Shown here in pieces: positions 11,501 to 28,500 of a DNA stretch of 64,000 nt. Source of the stretch: Tetrahymena elliotti 4EA (lineage: Eukaryota > Ciliophora > Oligohymenophorea > Hymenostomatida > Tetrahymenidae); NCBI GenBank assembly GCA_000231825.2, contig JH720301.1:1003496-1067495 (forward strand), read 5' to 3'. The translations under genes and the position numbers were made by a program. Positions within the stretch are counted from its first letter, which is position 1. Every line of letters starts with the position of its first letter. The notes beneath the pieces are model-generated. The model was not told the origin of the DNA, made no database searches, and worked only from the letters and a program-made list of their open reading frames with translations.

Positions 11501-13982
11501 GATATTGTTTTAAGATGCTATAATAAATATTTTATTTACATTATTTTTTTCAAATAGACACTATGAAATAACAGTAGAGGTTGGATTTTGAGTAGTTTTT
11601 AGTATCACTAGAGATGGTTGCTCAAAAGCTATACAAAGAGATAAGTCTAGGTGAAGGTCTAAATCAATTGCTCTAGAATAATATATTACCTGTATTAGAT
11701 AATGAAGTAAATTCAAATGATAATAAAAAAAACAATACAGGTAGCATAAGCAAATCGGTTCACTCAACAACTCAGAATGAGCATGTAACTATTCTTATGG
11801 AGATATTAAAAGACTAAGAAATTGTTGAATTGCTTGGAATGATTCATAAAGTAAAAAAAATATTAATAAGATAAAAATCTTTAAATAGTGACTTATTTTT
11901 TGATAATTTAAATAAAATAGACAATGATGGTTTATTTCAAGTACTACTCACAAAATAAAAATACAATAGACTTTGACAAATTTGTTAAATTTTGCAAAGA
12001 TTTTGGTATCTTCCCAGACATAATTCCAAAATCAAGGCTGCTCAAAATATTTAACACCTTAGCTCAAATTTATAATACGACTGAAATGGCCTAAGCATAA
12101 ATGTAGGCTTAATCTAGTTACAATGAGAAACCTATTATCGATTAGCATCTATTCATAGAGGCCATAGCATTATGTGCTTTTGAAGTTCCCTATTCAGATC
12201 CCTAGCCAAATGAAATAGAAAAGGTATTTAATTTTTTTGATTAAAATATTTAAACTTCAAAAAGATGTCAGCTACTTTCTATCTAATATTTAAAGGCATC
12301 AGAGTATTTCCTAGCTAGTAAAATATGAATAAAAATAGCTTAAAACTTATTTCTCAATAAGTCTTTTTAAGAAAGAAAATAATATTTTTAAAATTTTGAA
12401 GTATTTTTTTGTTATAATCTAGATTTGTTATCTTGTTGAAAGAATGAATCAATCAGGAGGTCAAATTTTAATTCAAAAGCAAATAGGACACACAAGGTTT
12501 GTTTATTAGATAATTAACTGATTTTTTAATAAAATTTTACATTAAAAATATAAATAGATCTTAAAGTAGTAGCAGCGTAAGTTGGGATATTATCCAGCCT
12601 ATAAGAAAAAAATATCCACATCTATTTATCTGTAACAACTAAAGCTAATTTAGTACTTAAAACTAGATTCTTTCTTAAAATGGTCAAATATATAGCTAAA
12701 GTAGTCAAATAAAATAGTCTCATAGCACTCAAAATGGTATTTAAAAAGGAAATATGTTTGATGATATAATGAAGCGTAATTTAAATATGCAAAGCCATAA
12801 TTGAAAATGATCTTTTTTAGACTTAAAAAAAACTAATTAAAATATGCAAATTAATATTGAATATAGATTATATAAAAAAATGGAGTTTATTTTGTATAAA
12901 ATGAATATTATTAAGTTAAAATCTCTTTTTTATTATAATATGATTGTTCTCAAAAATGTAATCAAAGGCTTGAAATAAATAGCAAGTCAACTCTTTCTCT
13001 TTTACTTTTTTTCGATTCTATTTTTATCACTATAATTGTGGATAGATTTTTAAATAACTAACAAACTAACTTTGTAAACTTGGCTAAGCCTTTCATCCCC
13101 TTAATATGTTTATAATTGCTTTTAATGATTACAAAATTTTATAACTATGAATAATAATTAATTTATTAAAAAAAGAATAAAAAAACATAAATAAAAAGAA
13201 AAAATAATAATCCTTTCAATATCTACCCTTCTGACAAATAGAAATGAAAAGTAAAATAAATAAAATATCAAAAATATTGTTTATTAATCTTAATTTCACT
13301 TCTACCATATAGGTAATATCAATGATCTATCTTTTTCTTCTGTTTGTACTGATGCTTCTCTAGATAATAGGTCAAAAGGGAGACAAGCAAAATCAGAGTC
13401 TCCATCTCTACTTAAAACAAAAAATTAAAATAGCCTAGCGAAAAGCAATTTCTGTCCAAATAATAAACCAGCTCTGACAAAATCAAGTAAAAATTAAATA
13501 AAAAAATATTATCATTTTTTAATTTATTTTTGTTTAAAAATAGATACTGTATAGCTAGATATAAAAAGTCGTTCTTCTAAAGGCGAATCCCCACAAAATT
13601 CTTCACCAAGGAATGCCCCCTTTAATCCATAAAATGCTAAATTAAAAAACTTGATAAATTCTATAGAAAAAATACTTGTAGATGAGCATAAATAAACTGA
13701 GCAGTTAGTCTCCAATATTAATAAATAAGTTAATGCCATCAATAGAAAGTTTAATGTAAGCACAAACATAATCTCTTTATACATTTATTTAATTATTATT
13801 TATAATAATAGAAAACAAGCGCTGATAGTAAAAAAGCTGATAATTTACTCTTCACTAGTGGAGAATAGAAACAATTGATAGAAATTTATAATTAAAGTGT
13901 CAAAGATATGTATACAAGTAAGAGTTCAGGTATGAACTACTTCAAGTAAAAAATTCTTAAGTAGAATGAGGAATTAAGCTGA
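8555..13982 (+). CDS. Large protein with two p25-alpha (TPPP)-like modules
   Basis: Eleven exons: 8555-8606, 8666-10026, 10085-10543, 10600-11344, 11558-11850, 11921-12223, 12423-12496, 12558-12775, 13313-13486, 13544-13755, 13812-13982. They join in frame to 1353 codons. Two related modules are visible. Near residue 334: VFTFYVSFGDRIN, LKSNKFHKMM, LDLMFVKEN, MDFDTFLTLIAKIA. Near residue 771: IFQSYCSFGDAMN, MKSSKYTKLM, IDLIFIKA, LDFEQFLVSLEMVA. Order and spacing match the p25-alpha fold of tubulin-polymerization-promoting proteins. After each module comes a matching helical block (AEKLAFLLERM and IEKICYLVERM), so the whole unit is duplicated. N-terminus, linker and tail are Q/N/S-rich. A microtubule or cilium role is an inference. 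The 537-nt intron before 13313 has an alternative donor at 12737 in the same phase; if that gene ended at the TGA at 12802-12804, the last three exons would belong elsewhere. Confidence 0.72.
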
Positions 13983-15873
13983 TAAAATATTTCATAACAA
14001 ATCTCTGTACATATAATTTTTCAATCAGAATCTAATCTTCCTTGCAAAAAAAAAATCTTATTAAAATCAAAATATTTAAAAAAAACACTTTCAAAATAAA
14101 ATATTAATCATTTAATCATTATCAGTAAAATTTTTAATTCAACCAATTCTAATCAATTAATACTTGCAATTAAATATAATTAAAATATATTACTACTAAC
14201 TAATTATTATATCTGAAATTTAACTGTTATTATTTGTTATATATATTTTCTCTTATACCTTCAAATTAATTTCACCTGCTCACACTATTCACTATTTTCT
14301 CTTTAATATAAATCACTTCCTTCATATTTTTCAATTTTCTTTTTATTTAATTCTACACATTCTAAATAATAAATAAAAGACAATACTAACTATTTAACAT
14401 TTTCAAAAATTTTAGGTACCAATTATTATTTATTTAAAGCCATACATTAAAACAACAAAAACATTTTGATCCATATTATCAGTGCTGAAATCAAAAAATA
14501 AAAAATAAATTTTGATTCAAATACTTACTGCTTACTGTTAAATAAAAAGATTAATAATTCATAATTTTATTTTATTATTATATTTAAAAAATTATAATTT
14601 ATTTCTGTGAAAATAAATTTCTATTATTCTCATAAAAAATATTTTCTCAACTTAGTTTTTTAAAATAAAAATTCATTTACAAAAATATTCTCAACCAAAA
14701 ATAAAATTTTTTAGATTTCTTTTTATTAATATAATTTTAGATTTATTTGAATATGTCTTATTTCTTAAAAAGAACAAGTTTTATTTTTTTATTTTTTTCA
14801 AATATCTTTTTTGATAACATTATTTGATATCTAAATTTTTATAAAATAAATTTTCGATTCTCACTTTTATCAAGAATATAGAACATTTTAAGTTTTTTTA
14901 AAATTATTTCTAATCATTACTATATAAAAAAATCAAAATAATTAAAAATTTTTCAATTTTAATTGAGAGTGGCAGATATTATTCTTACTTTGATAATTTT
15001 TTATATTTTTTTGTGTTTTTTAAATCCTTTTGATGAGTAAATACATCAAAATGGAAAAAATAACTGAGTCAAATTTTGAAGAACCAAGGAAATGAAATCT
15101 AAAAATGCATAAAAAATTTAAGATTATATATTTCTATGTTTATAAACTACAAAAGACTAATAGCTTTTTTGTATCTTTATTGGCTAGAAGTAAAAAAATA
15201 TGATAACTTTTAGAAAATTAAATTAGAAAAAGAATTGAATATTATATTTAAAATAGAAATTAAACTAGCATTAAATATAAAAGGAGTAATAAATATTCTT
15301 AAATTAAATGGAGAAGGAATAATTAATAAGCCAAATCATATAACCAAATAAATGAATATTGCATAAAGATAATTAATTGAAATAATTTGAATTTATAATA
15401 ATGTCATTTTGATTGATACAATAGATATGCAAAAGATATAAATTGTGGATCGTTAACATTTTCTTATTTTTCTTGTTTTTTAATAATTTACAAGTTTTTT
15501 TTGAATTAAATTTGCTATATCGTTAAAATATTAAATGAATGAATGATTAGATTAATTTGATTAATAAATCCATATTATCATTTAATTTCATTTAATTTGG
15601 TTAATCATAACAACCAAATCAAATCAAATAAAGATTAAACACTCTATGTAAAAATAAATGAAATAAGAAAAAGGAAAATATAAATAATTTATTAACAATC
15701 AATATTAAATAATAACTCTTTTTTGAAAGTATTAAAAAAGAAAGAAAAATAAAAGCAATAGCAGAGAGATAAGTGTTGTTATTCTGCAAAGATAAATATA
15801 AGTATAGCAGAGCTAGCGCAACTATAATATTCTTTAAGCTTAAAAGCACCAAAAATATAACATCTCTATAGAA
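13983..15873. other. AT-rich intergenic region, about 1.9 kb
   Basis: Strongly A/T-rich. A 77-codon Leu/Ile/Phe-rich frame on the minus strand (15619-15852) sits just upstream of the kinase gene; it is low-complexity and I do not treat it as a gene. TTGATT/AATCAAAT microrepeats occur around 15540-15630. Confidence 0.55.
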
Positions 15874-20517
<4,644 letters not shown>

Positions 20518-21586
20518 GTTATAAAACATTGATAGAACCCCCATAAATTTCTTTAATTAAAGAAAAAATTGTACATATTAGATTTTATAATATAAAATAG
20601 ATTTTTACAGCTTAAAAACTACAGCATAATTAAGAAAATAAAAAAATAAATTTATCTATAAATCAATCAACCAACCAATTAATTCAAAAATAAATAAAAA
20701 ATTAATTAATTAATTAATATCTCTTAAGTACTTAATAATGACTTAAAAAGATACTAACTAAAAGATGAAAAAAGAATGTGTAGATTATATTTATACCTTA
20801 ATGATTTTTATTACTTGCCCTAATAATTAATAAATAATATATATATTAATAAATGTTATTATATTTTACTCATATGTCTATTGTTATAATTATTCTCAAT
20901 TCTTTATGGTATAATTTCATCAATTAGCTTCATTTTCATTTAAATAAATTAATTTTATGTCTCATTAATCAAATAACCTTTAGCTATCAGTAAAATATTA
21001 AGAAACAATATTTATCTTTTTTATTTCTTTATTCTTTATCAAACAAATCATTATCAAAAAAAAGTATTTTTTAAGGCCTAATTTTCTTGATTCTGAAAAT
21101 AGGTACTTCTATTATTTATCTTAAAAAATAAATTAAATAAAAATCTTTTGATTAGTAATAGAATCTATTTATATAGATATAAAAAATTTGTGTGATTGGT
21201 TAAAAATTAAAGAAAGGAATAACAATAAATCATTCATTCATAAATAAATAGCTAAAAAATAGAAGAGATTATAAACTATTTATAACAAAATAGAATAGAA
21301 AATATTAAAAAAATTTTTAAAATATTTTCTAATAGGCATTCATTATTAATTTCATATTTATTTTATTTTATAGATAAAAATAAAAGTATTTTATTTATTA
21401 TGCGCTTTTTGTGAAAATAAAAATATTTTTTATTTTAATTAAAAATATTTGTCTCATATTTTTGATAAAAATCAAATTTTATATATTCTATCTGAAGTTC
21501 TAGGTGATAATTGTTAAAAAAGTAATTAATTACAAAAGATCATAATTTATCATTTTGAATAAAAACAAGCAAAAGCAAAATTATAA
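20518..21586. other. AT-rich intergenic region
   Basis: No coding character. It holds microrepeats of AATCAACC/AATTAATT near 20660-20720. Confidence 0.6.
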
Positions 21587-24201
21587 ATGGAGCAAGAGTC
21601 TATTAAACTCAACTTAGATAAATAATTCTTTGACTAGGAAAAGAAAAAAGAAGAATTAAGGGAGGAAATTGATAATTTAAGAAGAAAAATTACTAAAGCA
21701 TTTACCTACAATTAGCAAGATGAAGTAAAACAATATAAAGAATTAAAAGAAAAAAAAGAGGATGAAGTGCAATTAGTAGAAAAAGAGATTAAGTCCTAAA
21801 TTAATAAACTATTAAATGATCTTAAAGAAAGTAATACTAAATGGATTATTCTGTGCTATCATGATAGAATATCTAGTTTTTCTTTAGATACATTCATTAA
21901 AGTTTCCTAAAAATTGGATCTTTAAGTTAAAAATACTCCTAAATCGCTTGTCATTGCCCGCCCATTAAGCCATGGGAAAAAGATTGATGAGTTAATTTTA
22001 ATTTCCAAAAAGGAAACGGAGTCGGCTTCGACTAAAATTAATAAAAAATGCAACAATTAGTAAGAACTAGGATCAGGACCAGAACCAGAAAATAGTTAAA
22101 CAATAAACTTAAAGCCTGAAGATAACTAAAAAATTGTATCAAAAGAAAATCCAGAAATTGTACAGCCTTTGAATACCTAAGAAGAAGCAACAAAAGAGTA
22201 GAAGGAGAAGGTAAACTAATCCAAAAAAAGTTAACAGAATAATCAAAATTAAAGCAACAAATAAGCAAGCGGAGCTAATAAAAATGACAAAAATGGCAAG
22301 AAACCAAATAATAGTTAATTACAAAATAAAGAAGAAGAAAATATCACTGATATTATCAAAAACCCTTTTGAAAATTAAGAAAAAAAGAAGGATAAGAATG
22401 TGATCCTTCAGGAGCTAGAAGAAGAGCAAAAAGAAATGTCAAAAAAGGATATTATTGAATCTCTAGATATCCCAGCAGATAGTGTTAAAGGATACAAAAT
22501 AGTCTAAATGACAGATGAATATTTACTAACAATAAGTGTTAATAAACCTGAACAAAACAGTTTCCCTATCGAAAAATATAATGTCTACTTAATTAAAGAA
22601 AAGGAAATAGCTTAATAAATCTCAAGTGATCAGATTAAATAAAAAGCTGATATATTTTTCTTGCTCCCATACGAGAAATAATATTTGTGCTCTTCTCACT
22701 CAAAAGCTAAAACTATTGAAATAAATTTGTAAAACATACCTCAATCCTATATCTTAGGCTTGAGTGAAGAAACATCTTACTTTTAAATTGCCATAACAGC
22801 TATAACATAAAATCCACAATCACTAGACTATGAATTGGAAAGTAAAATAACTCACACTTTTAGATTAAATATGCCAAAAATTATCTTAAAGAAAACTCGT
22901 TTACTTGTAGCAGGCTCATGTGAACTCATAAATTAAAACTTCTTTTAAAATTAAGATGAATTCATCTCAAATTATAGCTAAAAACATCAAGCAATGAAAA
23001 ACTTCATCACCCTAAATGGTTAATTATTCAACTAAGTATAAATATAGTCTATTAACATGGGTTAAAGTGCAATGATCCTTTTAAAGAATGGCTAAGTTAT
23101 CCAATGGGGAAATGTCTTATATTTCAACGAAGGAGTTAAAGAATGTGATTTATCTAAGCTTCAAGAAGAAACTGGTAAATTCCGTACAGAAGATCCCTTT
23201 ATGCCTGTTGAACATCCTCTTGTGTTTACAAAAATTGCACAAGGAAAGTCACACTATGTAATATTTTTTTTTTTAAATTATTTAATGTTTTCTAAAATTA
23301 TCTTTAAAATCAATAGGTTGGAGTTACTATCGATGGTAAAGTCTACTCATGGGGAAAGAACAAATATGGTCAATTAGGTCACTAAAACTATATTTCTTAT
23401 GAAGAACCCAAGAGAATTGAATATCTATTTACAAATAAAATATTTATTGTGAATGTACAGTGTGGTGACAACTTTACTGTTTGTTAAAGTTAAGATGGAT
23501 ATCTCTATACTTTTGGTAAAAATTAATCTTTAGAAGGTCTACCTATCAAAGATCGTTATGAAAATACTATCAATTTTTGTAACAAAGGAATTAATTAATT
23601 AGTTCCCAGAAAGATACCTTTTGATCAAAAAATTATTTCCTATTCATGTGGAAAGGGTCATTGCCTCTTTATCACAGACAAAAAACTCTGCTACGGATGG
23701 GGAGATAATAAATATTAATAAATATCATCTTGCGAATTTTATGGATTAATTGAAAATTTTGCTGCTCCTATTCCTATTAATCAAAATATTAATAAATAAT
23801 TGTTCTTCAAAAAGGTTTTCTGCTCGGACAAATCTAATTGTGCAATAATGTAGAATTAAGAAACACAAGAGTAGTTTATAATTTAGTGGGGTGGAAATAA
23901 TACCTAAATGAATAAAATTGTTTTAACTTAACCTGAAGGTTATACTAATTCAAATAATTCTTCAAGATCTCAACCTATTACCAACTTTGATAACTTTTAT
24001 ACAAATACTTACTCAAGTATGTTAGTCTAAAACTAAAATGGAAACATTAAATTATACTCAAGTGGAAAAAATATGTTCTATTCTTTAGGAGTGAATACCA
24101 AAGATATTAAAAATTTATAGATGGTTGCTATCTCTCCTTGCTCTGAAATACTAGAAGTCTCTTTTGGCAGTAAACATACCACAGCTTTACTAGTTGTTTG
24201 A
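21587..24201 (+). CDS. RCC1-repeat protein with coiled-coil N-terminus
   Basis: Two exons (21587-23257 and 23317-24201, 59-nt intron, phase 0) give 851 codons. Residues about 10-85 are a K/E-rich coiled coil. A charged Q/K/N linker occupies about 145-280. The C-terminal part contains RCC1-type blades: NGQVIQWGN, AQGKSHYVGVTIDGKVYSWG then KNKYGQLGHQ across the intron junction, VQCGDNFTVC, DGYLYTFGKNQ, SCGKGHCLFI, CYGWGDNKY and the final SFGSKHTTALL. RCC1-fold proteins act as Ran exchange factors or, more often, as protein-interaction propellers. Several blades are degenerate and separated by long inserts, so I would not call this the Ran exchange factor itself. Subcellular site cannot be read from the sequence. 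Confidence 0.88.
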
Positions 24202-25544
24202 AAATTACAAAATTTACTAATCCTATAATAAAAACTACTAAACTTGTCTTTTTAATCTATCTAAATTTATTATTTTAAGTTTTATTAATTTATAAAATCA
24301 AAAATTTGATCAAAAGTTTGATCTATATAATATATTTTGCTCAATTCATAAACTTATTTTATTTTAAATTTACAAAATAAATTAAAAAATAATTTTCTTC
24401 AACTTTGATTTGAAAAAATTAAAAGTTTAAGGACAGAGTATTTTTAATAGTGGTTATTGTTCAATAATATGATTTTATTAATTTGTTTTTAAGTGAAAAA
24501 TTTAATCAAAAATAAAAAATAGGTTTATTAATCAAACAAAATTTAAAAAAGTACAAATTTGATTAATATGTCTTTTATACACATTTAATTGTTTTGGATA
24601 CTAAACTTTTAAATATGATGATAAGATTTACATCAAATATATATTAATTAACACTATAAACAAATGAGGAATTTGAGATTAATTGGATACTTTCAAAGAA
24701 GAGAAAAATTATCAATATTAATAATATTCAGAATATTTTTTCAAATTCATTTTTCATCAAATATTGAAACATTGGAAAATAAATAGATAAAGGAATCATT
24801 TTATTTTGTATTTATTGAAGTTTAAATATTTGCAAGATAATAATGAAGTAAAAATATATATGGAAGGCAGAAATGACATGTATTAGACTTATGGATTACA
24901 AAGTTTTCATTTTGTAAACAATTTTCTTTTATATTTAGCTAAATTAAATTAAAAAAAGAAAATCATACTTAAAAAAGATTTGGGCTACAAAGAATTTCTT
25001 TCATAAAATTTATTGATAGACTTATTGTCGTAAAAGATTTGTTCAAATTATTTTATCTTACATTTGTTTAATTTATAATATTATAATTATTTTTATAGCT
25101 AAAGTTTAAATATATTTTGGTATTCTAAGCAAGATTATTTTGTGAATATTTTAAATAATTATGATTTTTGCTTATTTCTTGAAAAAATTGTGGTAATTTA
25201 TTCATTTTTTATTTTTACTCATAAAATGTAAATAAAAAATAAATTTTCTAATAATAGCTTACTTCTCCTTTATGGATACTAGAGAGGGAGAATTTCAATT
25301 TTGATAAGTTGTAAAGAAATCAATTGCTTTTTTCTTAAATTCATCAGAACTCACTAATTTTAATAGAGTAAATTTGTTTGCATCAAACTTTTGAAATCCT
25401 TTAGATAATTTGATAAGCAAAGCTTGATAAATAATAACCAATTTATTTAATATCGATATTAGCAAAGTATTACATAAAAAAGTAGCAATCTATAGTAATA
25501 CAAAAAAGTTTATTTTAATTTTATTTAAGTAGGAAGATAGCAAT
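24202..25544. other. Intergenic region with a possible minus-strand coding relic
   Basis: Mostly A/T-rich. On the minus strand, roughly 25520 to 25295, an open frame without ATG encodes a protein-like stretch ending KGFQKFDANKFTLLKLVSS and KKKAIDFFTTYQN before TGA at 25295-25297. The rest shows no convincing gene; a 57-codon plus-strand frame at 24843-25016 is probably chance. Confidence 0.45.
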
Positions 25545-28500
25545 ATGAAGCAAAAAAAAGATCAACCAATGAATTTAAATGGGCATTTTTAGTAAGATTA
25601 AATGTAGGAAAGTGGCTAGTTACTATCAACAGGAGAGTAGCAACCTATTTATTTTGGTGATCTTATTTGTATTAAAGTAGAAGGAATTGGAAGTCAAAAG
25701 TATATGCATTCAGAAGGATTCTATCCTTCGTGTATCAAGTGTATTAATTATGAGGATACGGGAGATAATTTAACAGATATAGATGGATCAATTTTTGAAA
25801 TTTGTAATCCCATTTCATATTTCAGCAAGTAAAGTCTGTATTAGGATAATTAGTCAGAATCATCAAAAGATTAGAATTTTAACACTAATAAAGTACTAAC
25901 TTTTGCTTCAGGAGGAAATAATGTCTCCATGATAAATATAAAGGGTAATTCAGACAATCAAGATATCTAAAATAGGTTTTATTCACAATAGTAGTTAGAA
26001 AAATTTCCTTTTAACAGAGCAGAAGCTGGTGATTCTTTAACTCAAAGTGAATTAAATTAATAAAGAGATTAGAGATTAAGATTGAATCAAGTAAATGCTT
26101 AAAATGATGAATATTTATCTTTGCATTCTTAGAGAGATGAAAACAGCAATGATTAATCATATTTAAATGTTGGGGAAGAACATTATGAGGATTAAATGAT
26201 TCTATGCTTTAATTAAAATTTTATTCTTAGGCATAAAAGATCTAATAAATTTTTATACTTAGTAGAAGAAGATTTAGAATACTATTCCCTAATTCTTAGT
26301 TCAACACCTTCTTTGTTTAAGATATCTCCTTCATTTAAGAGCTAAATAGTTCAAACAAAGACTGTTTATTATAATTCCTTTATATATATTCAAGCAGTTC
26401 CTTTTGCTACTGCAAGCAATAAAGATATTTATTTAGTTATTGATGAGGCTTAACAATACGTTAATTCTTCAAACTATATTGCACCTGGAGGAGGTTCCTT
26501 TGTTAGTCCTAAATTTACTGACTATACATGCTTTTTTGGGGATTTCTTTTTTTCTCCAAACTAAAAGACATGCTTACACATTGAACCTTATAGATAGTAT
26601 TCAAGCTAATTACAAAAAAATAAAGGTATATTAAAAGGATTAGAATAATCATATTTAAGGTATGGTGATGTTATCAAGATATTTCATATTGAAACTGAGT
26701 AATATTTCTAATATGAAGATAATCAACTTGTGAAATTCAAATCTTCAGAGATGAATGAAGATAGTAATATTGTCTAAGAAACAGATGACGAAGATGATTA
26801 AGAAAATAGTTAAAAGGATTAAAGGATAAGCTCTGCAAGATTTAATTTAGATTAAAAGATATAAAACAATGACAAAATATAAATTAATTAAGGTAAAAAA
26901 AAACCAGATGAAGTAATCTTATGCAAACCTACTGATGAAAATAATTTTAATTCTTCCAATACTCTTTGGAAAATTATTAATCCTTTGAATCCTCTTGATG
27001 GAGGTTTCATCAGATGGGAGGATAGAGTTGTTTTAAAGTGTTTAAATAAGAATGTTTTTCTTCATATCAAAGAATAAGGTTTTGGAAAGAGAAAACAGAG
27101 ATAGATAAAGTTAAAATCATCTATTGATGAGGAATCTAAATGTTATTTCCATTTTTGCTAAGAGTATACTCATGTAGAGTTATAGGGAGAAGAAGGTTAT
27201 ATAACTAACAACTTAGACCATTTTAACTAAATCAAAATAAATTCACTTTTCAGGATAGTGCATAGTGAAACTAATTTAACTCTTTCAGCTAAACTTTCAA
27301 ATGAAGTTGAACTGTTTGATTAAGGAGTTCAATAAGAATAAGAATTATAATAACAACAACAACAAAAACAACCAGAGTCTCCTAAAAGGAATTAAGTTTT
27401 TAACTCTATGACATAGAGCATTGTAGACTCAAATATTTTGCCAAAAATGCAGCTAAATGCAATTAAAAAACAAAGCTCTGAAAATAAAAAAACTGAAGTT
27501 TCTACTCAAGATAATGAAAAAATAAATCAAAACAAAATTGTTCTCAAGGAGGTAAATTAAAAATTTTTAAAAATATTAAATTTAATTAAATTATAAATAG
27601 AATTTTTGTGAAGGAGATGTACTAAGATTTTAGTAAGTTGATGAATTTGAATTGATTTAAAGCAATTATCTAACAAGCACTTTTGAATTAATTTCATCAG
27701 CTATTCCTCTTATCAAATACTATGCACTCATTAGTGACAAAAAAGATGAGGCTTCACAGAAAAACATATTTTAATTCACTAACCCTTACTTTGTTGAATT
27801 CACTAATTTATTGACTTTATCGATTTAACATTAAATAAAATATCTTTTAGATATTGATTTTAGTTCAGATGTCACATTTGATAACACAATCTTTAAAAAA
27901 TATAAGGTAATCTAACATATTTCTATTAACAAATATGCATAAATAATTAATTTTACTTAAGCCAAACAGTGAAAAATAGAACCTATCAAGCAAAAGAGGT
28001 ATACTAGAATATTCTGTTAATTTATTGAAGGCAATGTGGGGGTATTAATCAGACAAGAAAATTTCAGAAATCCTCCAAGCTATGAAAAAGAATGAAGATG
28101 AATTGAAGGAGACTGCTAAAAAAACATAGTAATAGTCTTTTATTTCAGTGGCTAGTGGAAGAAGAGGAACTCAAATAAAACAATTTAAATCTAAAATAGA
28201 TCAAAAAGATGAATAAATTTAGCTCTATGAAACATTTAAAAAGCTTTCTAGACTTATATACTTTTTGATAATCACTCTTTGCAAGAATAACAGTGGAAAT
28301 TCTATCAACTCATTTAACTATTTCACATTTTTCAAGTAAACAATAAAAAACTTTTAAATTAAATTTTATTTTTTAACTTTTTCATTTAGAAACCATGTTG
28401 GTTATTCTGTAGGGGCCACAAATGCTATTATTTCGATCTTAAAAAATAACGAAAAGCTATTAAATATGATTCGCATTAAAAATTATCAGACCCTCTCTGA

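Noticed and set aside
15619..15852. 77-codon hydrophobic minus-strand frame upstream of the polo kinase
   Set aside because: Low-complexity Leu/Ile/Phe composition, ends at TGA in very AT-rich DNA, no domain, and length within chance for a genome with one stop codon.
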